Assembly (NCBI RefSeq): GCF_003597395.2
Contig: NC_133769.1
Location: forward strand, 45,715,977 to 45,779,976
Reading direction: 5' to 3'
DNA: 64,000 bases
DNA from: Chelonoidis abingdonii
Taxonomy: Eukaryota > Chordata > Testudines > Testudinidae
The position numbers and the translations under genes are program-made. Each line of letters starts with the position of its first letter. The stretch's first letter is position 1. Of the stretch, positions 36,023 through 63,743 are shown in pieces. Below the pieces are notes generated by a model, which made no database searches, had not been told where the DNA came from, and saw only the letters and a list, made by a program, of their open reading frames with translations.

Positions 36023-36897
36023 GGGGGCCATTCTGTGTGACAGTTGTTTGTGTTTCTCCTTGATGCAAAGCCACCCCTTTTGTTGATTTTAATTCCCTCT
36101 AAGCCATGTCATCAGTCACCCCTCCCTCCGTCAGAGCAACGGCAGACAATTGTTTCACACCTTTTTTCAGCGCAGAACCAGGAGCTGCAAAAGCAAAACG
36201 AGGCAAGGAGGCGACAGCAGTGTGGTGACAAGAGTGATGAGGACATAGACATGGACATAGACTTCTCACAAAGTACTGGCCTGGCAATTTGCCCCGGCAA
36301 TGTGCACATCATGCTGATGAGCTCTGCGTGGTCACCTGTGCTGATCAGCTCGCCATGCTGGCCAAACAGGAAATGAAATTCAAAAGTTTGTGGGCCTTCT
36401 CCTGTCTGCCTGGCCAGTGCATCTGAGTTGAGAGCACTGTCCAGAGCGGTCACAATGGAGCACACTGGGATAGCTCCTGGAGGCCAATACCGTCGAATTG
36501 TGTCCATACTACCCCAAATTTGACCCGTCAAGGCCGATTTCAGTGTTAATCCCCTTGTCGGAGGTGAAGTAAAAAAATCAGTGTAAAGAGCGCCCCAAGT
36601 CGAAAAAAGGGCTTTGTCATGTGGATGGGTCCAGGCTTAAATCGAGGTAACGCTGCTAAATTCGACCTAAAATCATAGTGTAGACCAGGCCCAAGTCTTT
36701 GCTTTCCCCCAGAATTTCTGTGTGACTTTAGGCAAGTCACTTAGCTTCTATGTACCTCAGTTCCCCTTCTGCAAAGTGTGGACAATAGCACTATTAGTCA
36801 CTATTCCTCAGTTTTATTTTAGGAAATGAAGAAAAATGTTAAAATATTTCTCTGGGGTGGGTGTGAGGCCAATACTGACTTTTTGTAAATGGCAACT

Positions 36898-37321
36898 GTG
36901 ACGGGTTAGCTTGCAAAAACCCCCTTGGGACCTGCTATCTGATGTGCCAGGACTACTTCTGCTTCTGTTTTCCCCGCCAGCTCAGGGACCCGAGCACCCT
37001 GTCTTGCTGAGCCAGACACACCAGTCTGCTCTAACACAGACCCAGGGTCTGAATTACTTGCCCCAAAGCTGCAGACTTAACTGAAAGCAGCTTACAGAAG
37101 TGTTCCTGTCTTTAACACTCAGATGTCCAACTCCCAATGGGGGTCTAAACCCCAAATAAATCCATTTTACCCTGTATAAAGCTTTTATTTATATTTGGGT
37201 CACTCACACAGGAACACAAGCTGTAAGAAGAATGAACAAATGAAGATTCATGAAAACAAAAGGGATCAGAAGTAGCAGTAAAAAGTAACTTTTCTCACCA
37301 ACATAGCTTCTGCCATTTGCA
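36898..37321 (+). mobile_element. Partial LTR, family B
   Basis: Starts TGTGACGGGTTAGC, a usual style for a retroviral-type LTR start. It contains CCTGTATAAAGC (TATA-like) and AATAAAT signals, then is cut off by the CR1 at 37322. No 3' boundary is visible. Confidence 0.5.
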
Positions 37322-38779
37322 GAGAACATAAGAACATAAGAATGTCCATACCGGGTCAGACCAAAGGTCCATCTTNNNNNNNNNNNNNNNNNNNNNNNNN
37401 NNNNNNNNNNNNNNNNNNNNNNNNNNNNNNNNNNNNNNNNNNNNNNNNNNNNNNNNNNNNNNNNNNNNNNNNNNNNNNNNNNNNNNNNNNNNNNNNNNNN
37501 NNNNNNNNNNNNNNNNNNNNNNNNNNNNNNNNNNNNNNNNNNNNNNNNNNNNNNNNNNNNNNNNNNNNNNNNNNNNNNNNNNNNNNNNNNNNNNNNNNNN
37601 NNNNNNNNNNNNNNNNNNNNNNNNNNNNNNNNNNNNNNNNNNNNNNNNNNNNNNNNNNNNNNNNNNNNNNNNNNNNNNNNNNNNNNNNNNNNNNNNNNNN
37701 NNNNNNNNNNNNNNNNNNNNNNNNNNNNNNNNNNNNNNNNNNNNNNNNNNNNNNNNNNNNNNNNNNNNNNNNNNNNNNNNNNNNNNNNNNNNNNNNNNNN
37801 NNNNNNNNNNNNNNNNNNNNNNNNNNNNNNNNNNNNNNNNNNNNNNNNNNNNNNNNNNNNNNNNNNNNNNNNNNNNNNNNNNNNNNNNNNNNNNNNNNNN
37901 NNNNNNNNNNNNNNNNNNNNNNNNNNNNNNNNNNNNNNNNNNNNNNNNNNNNNNNNNNNNNNNNNNNNNNNNNNNNNNNNNNNNNNNNNNNNNNNNNNNN
38001 NNNNNNNNNNNNNNNNNNNNNNNNNNNNNNNNNNNNNNNNNNNNNNNNNNNNNNNNNNNNNNNNNNNNNNNNNNNNNNNNNNNNNNNNNNNNNNNNNNNN
38101 NNNNNNNNNNNNNNNNNNNNNNNNNNNNNNNNNNNNNNNNNNNNNNNNNNNNNNNNNNNNNNNNNNNNNNNNNNNNNNNNNNNNNNNNNNNNNNNNNNNN
38201 NNNNNNNNNNNNNNNNNNNNNNNNNNNNNNNNNNNNNNNNNNNNNNNNNNNNNNNNNNNNNNNNNNNNNNNNNNNNNNNNNNNNNNNNNNNNNNNNNNNN
38301 NNNNNNNNNNNNNNNNNNNNNNNNNNNNNNNAACTTAGTTTTGTGAGATCTTTTTGAAGTTCTTCACAGTCTGCTTTAGTCTTAACTATCTTGAGCAGTT
38401 TAGTATCATCTACAAACTTTGCCACCTCACTGTTTACCCCTTTCTCCAGATCATTTATGAATAAATTGAATAGGATTGGTCCTAGGACTGACCCTCGGGG
38501 AACACCACTAGTTACCCCTCTCCATTCTGAGAATTTACCATTAATTCCTACCCTTTGTTCCTGGTCTTTTAACCAGTTCTCAGTCTATGAAAGGACCTTC
38601 CCTTTTATCCCACGACAGCTTAATTTACGTAACAGCCTTTGGTGAGGGACCTTGTCAAAGGCTTTCTGGAAATCTAAGTATACTATGTCCACTGGATCCC
38701 CCTTGTCCACATATTTGTTGACTCCTTCAAAGAACTCTAATAGATTAGTAAGACATGATTTCCCTTTACAGAAACCATG
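37322..38779 (-). mobile_element. CR1 LINE, minus strand, with an assembly gap
   Basis: Starts with the reverse-strand tail AGAACATAAGAACATAAGAA and TACCGGGTCAGACCAAAGG. After the gap the reverse complement encodes the CR1 reverse transcriptase words KFVDDTKLLK and ELQKDLTKL. The DNA at 38410-38760 carries the familiar CR1 words (AACACCACTAGTTACCCC, CTATGTCCACTGGATCCCC). It ends, 5'-truncated, at about 38779. Confidence 0.92.
37376..38331. other. Assembly gap (956 N)
   Basis: A run of N inside a CR1 element. The long open frames on both strands across it are artefacts. Confidence 1.
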
Positions 38780-38829
38780 AGAGTGGTTTGATTATGCCAA
38801 AGGGAGAGCTCTCTCCTGTTGACATAGAG

Positions 38830-40423
38830 CATCATTGGAGTTGGCATTATTTTGCTTACACTTGAATTTTTAACAAGAATGTCATACCAGATTACGACAG
38901 ATGTTAGAAACTTGAAGCGGGATATCTCAGAAGCCAATGACTGCACTTCACTTTTAGCTTTTGGATCTCTGGCTTCTTCTGAAATAGCAACCAGTGCTTC
39001 GTAAACTTCCTCAGATTGATATCTCAATATTTTTACACTTTCTGCTCTGCTTTCCCAGAGTGTCTCAGATAGAGACTTAATGGTAATACCATTGACATAT
39101 GCTTTGAATATTTGCCATCACTGAGTGGAAGCTGAAAGAGCATATAAATGCGTTGGAGCAAACCAAAAAAAGAAGAAGCTTCTACAGAAGACTTGTCCAT
39201 ATCACACAAAATTAAACTAAGGCTGTAGCAGGCACATGGAACAAAAAAGGCTCCTGGATTTTCTGCCAGCAATCTAGCTTGCATGCCAGAAATACATCCT
39301 CTTGTATTGGCACCATTATTATAGCCTTGTCCTCTAATATTCATTACTGACAATCCCATTCATTTTAGTTCATCAAGGAGAGATTGAAGAAGTCCAAAAC
39401 CTGTAGTGTCCTTTACTTCTAGAAATGTGATAAATGATTCCTTAACTGTAATCTGTGCTGAACCACTAATATTGGCAACTCTCACTACTAATGACATCTG
39501 TTCTTGATGACTTATGTCAGGAGTGCAATCTAGAATTACGGCAAAATATTTTGCCAAAGTAACCAATGAAACAATTTTGTCTCTCACTTTATTACTCATT
39601 AGCATGATCAGTTCATTTTGAATCTTGGTCCCAAATAGTGGTCATATATTTCATTTTGAGTTACTCTTCGGAGGTGTTCACTCATCACTGTGTCAAATTT
39701 TCTCAGCAGTTGTACAAGGTCCAAATAATTGCCATTTTTGGGCTGGAATAATTTCTCAACGCTTCCTCTAAAAGCAAGATTGTTTGTTGATAGATATTCA
39801 ACAATAGATAATAGATGCTCAAGAACACAATGCCAATGCTGCTTCTCTGACTCCAGGAATCTTTGATTTGGGGTGTCAAGAGTTGTCTGATTTTTTAACC
39901 TTACACTCATGCACTATTTGTGCATACTTTCAATGTGGTGTTGTGTCTTTTCATGTTGCAGTAATACGTGACTAAGATTTTTCCAATCATTAATACCCAT
40001 GGTTTCTATCTTAAAATTGCAACTATTGAAAATCTTGCGTGGGAAACAAAATACAGCATCCTTGCATTTAGAATACACAAGCCACCATCTGTTGACAATT
40101 TCACCATTAGAAAGTCTTTTGTAGTAATTGTTTTCTGTGAATTTCCTACCTCTAATATCTTTAGGATATTCAAGACCTTTTATTCTTACAGGGCCTTTCT
40201 CAAGTATAATGGCACAGAATTCATTGTTTAAAGATTGCGGCCATGCACCAGTGTTATCTATATCCCATGCTAGTTCAGTTTCAACTGTTGTAATTTCTTG
40301 TTTTGTGTCTGCATCTGTTTCAAATGATTTTTCTGTGTATTGTTTAGTTTCTTGAGCTTTGTCTGCATAAAAATTTTCTGAGGAGTTGATCTTGATCAAC
40401 TTCGTTGTTTTCATGACGTACAA
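38830..40423 (-). pseudogene. Dead hAT-superfamily transposase (ZMYM1/TTF-type)
   Basis: Minus-strand fragments run in order. 40423-39914 holds the N-terminal domain with GRKFTENNYYKRLSNGE and WWLVYSKCKDAVFCFPRKIF. 39910-39608 has GPRFKMN at its end. 39605-39360 has AVILDCTPDISHQEQMSLVV. 39359-39033 has IRGQGYNNGANTRG and FVPCACYSLSLILCD. 39027-38830 has SLASEISRFKF and WYDILVKN. These are the hAT catalytic core blocks as in ZMYM1-like transposases (DCTPDISHQEQM, GQGYDNGANM). It has an in-frame TAG near 39911, a frameshift near 39605, a TGA near 39360 and a further stop near 39030. The 3' end was lost next to the CR1 at 38779. Confidence 0.9.
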
Positions 40424-43007
40424 ACTATTTCATCTTTCCATTTTCTTTTTTATGACCCAGAAAGTTGTTTTCAATACAACATGACTTATAAGGGTATATC
40501 TTAAAGAAATAACTTTTTAAATTATTGTCAGATTATCAGAAATATTATTTAAAATAACTAATATAGGATAATCGTGAGCCTGTGACCTTGAGCTAGTGTG
40601 AAGACATCTCACAAGGTGCTCCATCCTGACTGAGACACGGTAGAGTTGGAAACCTATGTCATTTTTACAAAGCCACTTTTTAGTTTTAAATGTTTAGTAG
40701 GTATCACTCTTAATGTTAGTTACAACTCTATATCAACGTTATACTGTAAATATGTCAATGGCATTATTAAGTTTAATAAGCTGGGTTTCCAAGCAGTGGA
40801 AAAATATAACCCTAGTTTTATTCCTAGGTAAAGCACAAAGTGACCAACACGAAGTCAGCACAGAATCATCTCATCTAGATTAAGGTAGCACAGAAATGTT
40901 GCAGAAGTCCTATTGTGCCTTATTTTTGTTTGTAAAGACATTAGCAATAGCAGCAAATTTTTGTCACTGCCAGAAATACATGATAAATTACTGCCTCTAA
41001 AGTTCCCTCAAAAACTAACATTTTTGCAGTTCCAGCATGATCTGCTGCACAGATTCTTCACAAGAAAGTGTCCCTGGCCTTTTAAACTCATATTAACCAT
41101 GTATTTACTTTATGAAAATTGGACAAAACATTGTGAAAATGTAAGACATTGGCTGCCCAACCTCTGGGCTGGCAAAAGCTACACTGACTCACTGGGAAAA
41201 AAAGCAAGAGAATCTTAGTACAACATATGGTCACATTATACACTAGTAAGGAGATAAGCATATTACAGTTGTTGGGGGGCTCTATTTAGCAGCAACAGGG
41301 CTATAGGAAAGCCAGTCAACATTTTTTGTTTCTCTGATGAAAACTGGCCCACTCCCTGCCCCAAACCAAACGTGTCACAAATAATTGTCAACAACTTAAT
41401 TTTCTGTTTTTGGCTAAGATATTGATTTTTTTTTTAATTGAAATTGGATTCAGGATTGTTAGCAAGCATTTTTGGCAAACAAAGTTTGTTAAATGACAGT
41501 CTAAAGGCAACACAGATGCTTTCATGCTTGGCTCTACCCTCAGCCTGCGGTCCAACAGCGCATTAGAGGAGGAGATAGTGGAAGGCTGCAGAACGCCCAA
41601 ACAACCACCTCTGGCAGTTGCAGAGGCGAACAGTCAGCAGCAATACCCCAGGTCGAGCACACACCACTGGGGAGCAATGGTGAAGTTAACAGGAGGCAGC
41701 TGGATCTCAGGGATGGACAGACCAGCGGAGGCCAGCAGCAGGTCAGCTGCCTGGCGGAGCGCAGTCTCCCGCGTGGATGAGAGTGCAATAGGCCGTGCCG
41801 CCCCTTGGGAAAGATCGCGCGTCCCGTCAGCTTAGGACGGCAGTGAGTCCTGATTGTATAGGGCTAGTCCGATGAGGTTGGGTATTGGCTGTATAATGCA
41901 CTCAATTAACCGAGAGAGAGAGTGTGATAACAATCAGGAGAAAGGACAGGGGGTGGGGGTAATAGGGCTACATAATGAAAGACCAAAATTGGACCTGTAA
42001 CCTCGAAAGTTGGGACTCCATCACCCTACTCCCACCCCTTGCCTGATTTGTCAACATGCTACTGGTCCTTCTATCCCCAAGCCCTCCAGCTGTTGTGACT
42101 TTCAGATTCCTCAGTTCCTGTTGCTTTGGCTGGCCTGCGGAGGGAAGGAGGATCGAGGCAACGTTCAGGTTCACTTCCTAGCTACGCCAGCCACCAACGC
42201 CGCCCATCCCCATCAGCTTTACCCAAACCAAGCCTACTGGAGGAGAGTGGGAGAGAGAGGGGTGCCTCGTGCGGGGGGGGGGGAGTGAGGCTTCCATGGG
42301 CGGGAGGGATGGAAGATAATGCACATTATGGGACAACAAAGGATACGCAGAGCCCCCCCAGCTGCCTTCCGCTCACACCTGGGAGAGTCACACGCACCGG
42401 GATTCCCTTCCCCGCCCCTTCCCACAGAGACAGCCAGCAGCCCATCCCTCCTCAACGGCTGCCAGGCAGCAATTCAGCTCTGGCAGAGTGGTGCCCTAGA
42501 CAAATGTGGTGCCTCTAGGAGCTGGCCTACGGGCTAAGGAGCGCCCTCACCAAGGACACTTCCACAACCTAAAGGGATGGTGGTTGGAGCCTGATCGGCC
42601 TTTCCAGTTTCCTTAGGCTCCGTTCTGCAAGTTCCCCCACAGTCTGGCGACCTCAAGGCTCCTGGAAGGTTGTCTTCCCTTCCTCAGTTCTCCATTCGCC
42701 TGTCTGGGAGTGGTGGAGAGAAGCGCGGCCTCAGGAAAGCAGAGTCTGGCTGCCTGCTTCGTCCTCCTCTGCTCCCTGAGGAGAGAGCAGCACTGTCGTC
42801 ATTTCAGGGTTCCATGCTGGGAGCAGGGTGGGCGGGTGGGTTCGAGGGAAATGGCCCTGGCGTCTCACCCCAGTCTTCAGCTGGGGCAGGGACCCAGCTT
42901 CCAAAAAGTTCTCACACCTGGCTGCAGGAGGGGGGGGGGGCAGAGGTGTGATCCAGCTCCCAACTCTTCGGCGGGTGGGAGCAGCTGAAATCTAGCTGCC
43001 CTGCTTT
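40424..43007. other. Intergenic; AT-rich then GC-rich toward the AASS promoter
   Basis: 40.4-41.5 kb is AT-rich with no gene recognised. 41.5-43.0 kb is GC-rich with G-runs at about 42267-42287 and 42929-42941. Open frames there overlap on both strands and have no domain. I cannot assign a repeat family. Confidence 0.4.
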
Positions 43008-43045
43008 CTTGTCAATTTCACAGTTCCTGCTGTGAAATTGACAAG
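43008..43045. repeat. Perfect 16-bp inverted repeat (hairpin)
   Basis: CTTGTCAATTTCACAG (43008-43023) and CTGTGAAATTGACAAG (43030-43045) are exact complements with a 6-nt spacer TTCCTG. It lies about 0.3 kb upstream of the AASS promoter elements. Function unknown; possibly a MITE remnant. Confidence 0.9.
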
Positions 43046-43339
43046 ACAACTAACAGCCAAAGTAATTAGCACAGTTTCTACACAGATAGTGTCACCCTAA
43101 CTACACCGACATAAACCCTATACCTCTTGTGGTAGCCCCGACTATCATGTACGGCGGATCCCCGCAGCATTGCGGGCTGTGCAGCCCTGCTGCTAGCCCA
43201 CTGACTGTCCGTATCTAGGAGCGTTCCCGTGTCCTTGTGCAAGTCCCCCTGGAGAGCCAGGGCCCCTGGGCGGGACATTCCGGGAAATCTCTCCCGTCCA
43301 AGCAGGAGCACGCACATAAGAGAGGCGCGTTGGGGGTGT

Positions 43340-43500
43340 GTATGGGAGGGATGAGACGTCACCAATGACGTCACGCCCGAAGACCTTTTGCGATTGGCGG
43401 CAAGGAAAGGTTGTACCCCGAAGGTCACACTCGATTGGCTGGCGGCGGGGGGCGGCATCCCTTAGCTCCCCAAAATTCTGTTAATAGCGTAGCGGGGAAA
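43340..43500 (+). promoter_or_regulatory. AASS core promoter region with CRE and CCAAT boxes
   Basis: A palindromic cAMP-response element TGACGTCA sits at 43366-43373, with an overlapping CCAAT at 43362-43366 and a half CRE GACGTCA at 43355-43361. Inverted CCAAT boxes (ATTGG) lie at 43393-43397 and 43434-43438. The surroundings are CpG-dense (about 43.1-44.0 kb) without a TATA box, a common vertebrate housekeeping layout. CREB/ATF factors bind the CRE and NF-Y binds CCAAT. It drives transcription to the right, into the putative exon 1. Confidence 0.72.
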
Positions 43501-43573
43501 TGGTTCGGTTCCTTTACGCAATCCCAGAACTGGCGGCTCCGTTCTCCCCGTGTAAACTCCGCTCCGCTGGCAG
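43500..43573 (+). other. AASS: Putative noncoding exon 1 of AASS (3' end at 43573)
   Basis: A strong donor CAG|GTAGGT lies at 43571-43579 directly downstream of the promoter motifs. The first coding exon (46406 onward) has an acceptor a few bases before its ATG, so an upstream 5'-UTR exon is required. The transcription start cannot be read from sequence; the left end given is a guess. Confidence 0.55.
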
Positions 43574-43611
43574 GTAGGTGCGGGGCGGGAGCTGGGCGCT
43601 GCATCGCCGCC

Positions 43612-43758
43612 ATGGGTCCTGCCGCAGCAGGCAGCGGAGCCTTTCCCCAGGGGCCTACGCTCCCGGGTACCTCCAGGCCGCGCGTGGAGCTGTTCCTGCT
43701 GGTTCTGGGCTGGACCTTGGGGGCCGCTGCGCCCCAGGCAGCCGGTGGGGCTCCCTAG
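43612..43758 (+). other. Short ORF with strong Kozak context just inside intron 1
   Basis: GCCGCCATGGG is a near-ideal initiation context. The 48-residue frame begins MGPAAAGSGAF and has a hydrophobic stretch VELFLLVLGWTLGAA. It lies immediately after the exon 1 donor, so it would be translated only if transcription or splicing bypasses that donor. No family is recognised; a CpG-island chance frame is likely. Confidence 0.25.
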
Positions 43759-44260
43759 GTCACTGCGGGACAGGGGGCTGGGCTGTGGGAGTCGCCCCCT
43801 GGGTTCCGTGATTCCGCCCCCGGGGGGGGCCTTGGCAGTAGCTTCTCGCTTTCTGGGAATGTGTCTCTCTGCCTCCGAGCCTGTCCCGCCGTGGTGGGTC
43901 GGGCAGACCAGCCTGGCTTTCAGCTCCCTCCGCGCTTCTCGGCACAGCTGGACTATTGAGGACACGTTTGCATCTTCCTTTCTGGCAACAAAGTAGCCAC
44001 GTTTGTCCTCGGGGATGAGCCTGATTTTTCCAGCTCGTGAGCTCTTTTCTGGCCAGTAACTTAAGACTGAGAGGGAGAAATCCATCAGAGAGAAAACTGC
44101 AAAGGAGATTAACTGCTCTTTTTAGCTGTATCTCTAGATCGGGGGTTACCTGTCGCCCCGTTCTAACTGGGGGAAAACAAGTTTGGAGCACATCATACGT
44201 CAGTTCGGAAGGAACTGTTCATGATCTCTGGCAAAGGTGTATGTGAATCTGAAAGTCTTC
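43759..44260. other. Intron 1, CpG-island shoulder
   Basis: GC-rich to about 44000. A 207-codon open frame on the minus strand (44085-43462) is not supported by any domain and is best read as a CpG-island frame. Confidence 0.5.
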
Positions 44261-44272
44261 ATTGATATAAAA

Positions 44273-44484
44273 GCAGCAAAGAGTCATGTGGCACCTTACA
44301 GACTAACAGACGTTTTGGAGCATGAGCTTTCGTGGGTGAATGCCCACTTCCTTGGATGCATGACATGAGGAAGTGGGTATTCACTCACGAAAGCTCATGC
44401 TCCAAAACATCTGTTAGTCTATAAGGTGCCACAGGACTCTCTTGCTTTTACAGATCCAGACTAACACCGCTACCCCTCTGATAA
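44273..44484 (-). mobile_element. Penelope-like palindromic fragment in AASS intron 1
   Basis: Two arms of about 80 nt around GTCTGTTAGTC-type words form a long hairpin. The flanks ATTGATATAAAA (44261-44272) and ATTGATTTAAAA (44485-44496) are a 12-bp duplication with one mismatch. The + strand carries a hammerhead-like block: ATGAGGA (44365-44371), stem II AGTGGGTATTCACTCAC, GAAA (44389-44392), a 3-bp stem III and the UC site. The first core base is A where the hammerhead consensus CUGANGA has C. The full terminus ...CGCTACCCCTCTGATA is at the right end. Confidence 0.75.
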
Positions 44485-44496
44485 TTGATTTAAAAA

Positions 44497-46405
44497 ATCC
44501 CACCGGGGAAGGGATATAAAACCCATCGATCTGCTATTGCTTCAATTAGCAATTAAGATAAGTATAACTGAAGGAGATTGTGGGGAAACTTTTTTCTATA
44601 TTTTCACTTTGCACTGGGTACCTGGCAGAATTCTTAGTTTTTTGTTAAAGATGCAGCTGGAAAAACAGAAATTGGCAGTACGCTTCAGGCAGGTATTGAT
44701 AAATGAGATTGTTCAATTTCAAAACTAAATGCTTTAAATAATTTTAAAAAAATTAAAAACTCATGCCAACTTCATCAGTTTGTGGCACTAAAACTACCAT
44801 TAGAAGCATAACCATACATTCAGTATGCTTTAAAGAGTTGCTGTCAATTGAAAAATATGTTGTAAATGTACTATCTTTAACATGATTAATGCAGCTAAGA
44901 TATTATAAGTAAGAATTTTTTTTAAAACCCATCTTGCCAATCTTTATATACCTTGTACTTCTTTCAGCAAGGCCAGTGAAAATCAGTGAAGTCAGTTTCG
45001 CTCTGACTTACTTTAGCAGTGTTGGATTTCAAAGGCTCCTGGGAATGTTTGTTTAAAAGCACCTCCTTTTAGTGGAACTCAAAAAAAGTTTCCACAATGT
45101 TTGTTTTTGGTCTGAGGTTTCATAAAATCTTGTTTTCAGGCCAAATTGAAGGTGAAAGTATCCCTTTAATAGACCAAATGTGAAAAATACAAGGACTGTA
45201 CAAGCAGGAAAGAAGATATGATCCTTATCTCAGAATTTTGCCTGCTCACTCTTCTCTCCCTCACCCCACCCAAACAAGCAAACAAAACCCTATCCCCATG
45301 TGACCCATAATCAGCCAATTAGTTTCTTGTGCAAGTGGGCCTTCATCAGGAAGGATCCTGTACTTGCAGGCATTCTGCTCATAGGAAGGTGCCACTTAAG
45401 TGAGTGCTAAAAGATCATTACACTTTTCATTTTGAAGTAGTTTTCTCTGATACTGTAGGATGCTCACTATGTATTTCTCTCTATAGCCCTGATCTTGCGA
45501 AGAATTACAGACACTCCTAACTTGAAGTCCATAGCAGTCCCACTGGGTTTAAAGGGCCTTCATATGCTTAAATATGCACATAGGTCTTTGCAAAACTGGG
45601 GTCTAAGAGCTAGATTTTTCAAAGATGTTTAAATACAGATAGGCATCTAGATCCAGATCCTCAAAGATATTCAGGCATCTAAGTACCTTTTGGGGATCTG
45701 GACCTTACTGGGGTTTTCAAAAGTGCCTAAGCACCTAATTCAGGTTGATTTAAATTGGGGTTGGGTGCCGAGGCATGCTTATGTAAATACTTCTAAAGAA
45801 ATGGCCCAAGGGCATTTGTCATTGATCATGTAGCACCTTTAACTCTACTTTATTGCTTTTTTTATGAGTTAGTCTCTTTTTTATTACTACACCAAGTGAT
45901 AAGGAAGATATTTGTAAGGTGGGGTGTTGATAAATTTTTTGACTCTTGCATATTTATACTGGTGACTCAGTCTAATTGGCATTTTTGCTTAAGCCTCCAG
46001 CACTGATTACAAGTACAGTAACTGGAATTAAGAACAATATACCTTGCACAGGAGTAAAAACTTTTTGATACAGCAATACTGGTGGTTTGATTTTGTGAAG
46101 TAACCCAGCCAAAGCAAGGAGAAAACAAGACTTTGTGTTCTCTTACTGTTTCAGTTGCAGTTTACATTAGAGCACTTATATTTGGTAATGAAAGTAAATT
46201 CAGGTTTCTCTTGCACAGGAAATCTGGGAATATTAGTACTATGAATCAGAAAATTGTGATATTTATTGCTGGGGTTGTGATCATTGTAGTGATTAGTGGT
46301 TGAGTATGTTTTACAAAAGATTTCTAAAGAGACACAAACATAATGGCTTCTAAGCACCTTTATGACCCTGGTATCGTTTAACTACTTTGTCTTTGCCGCC
46401 ATCAG
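44497..46405. other. Rest of AASS intron 1
   Basis: AT-rich intronic DNA; no other gene recognised. Confidence 0.5.
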
Positions 46406-46413
46406 GTTTTATC

Positions 46414-63743
<17,330 letters not shown>

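Larger units (their letters stand above)
34211..36691. mobile_element. TIR DNA transposon (Harbinger-like, nonautonomous) inside the MIR
   Basis: The left end GGTATGTTGACACTATGAAA and right end (reverse strand) GGCCTGGTCTACACTATGAT are inverted repeats continuing into TTAGGTC. CAAG lies on both sides (34207-34210; 36692-36695), a possible TSD, though longer than the 3 bp expected for Harbinger. The interior contains a SINE piece, a solo LTR and an assembly gap. It shares words with the 47569-49529 element (GTCGACTTCTGGAGTGTTGC-like block). Confidence 0.72.
34165..36830 (+). repeat. MIR-type SINE split by a DNA transposon
   Basis: The tRNA-like head (GGTCTAGTGGTAAAGGCTCC, an A-box-like word) is at 34165-34210. 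The tail (TGTGTGACTTTAGGCAAGTC, then CTCAGTTCCCCTTCTG) is at 36692-36800. The 2.5 kb between them is an insertion. Confidence 0.8.

Noticed and set aside
43462..44085. 207-codon minus-strand ORF antisense to the AASS first exon
   Set aside because: It lies in a CpG island where stop codons are rare. It has no domain and no splice or promoter support, and overlapping frames of similar length occur on the other strand.
44273..44484. Reading the palindromes as CRISPR repeats or ordinary cut-and-paste MITEs
   Set aside because: They are single dispersed copies in a vertebrate intron with 12-14 bp duplications, which fits retroposition; no spacer array exists.
46387..46413. Upstream in-frame ATG for AASS at 46387
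   Set aside because: It precedes the splice acceptor ending at 46405, so it is intronic. The ATG at 46414 fits the family's N-terminus.
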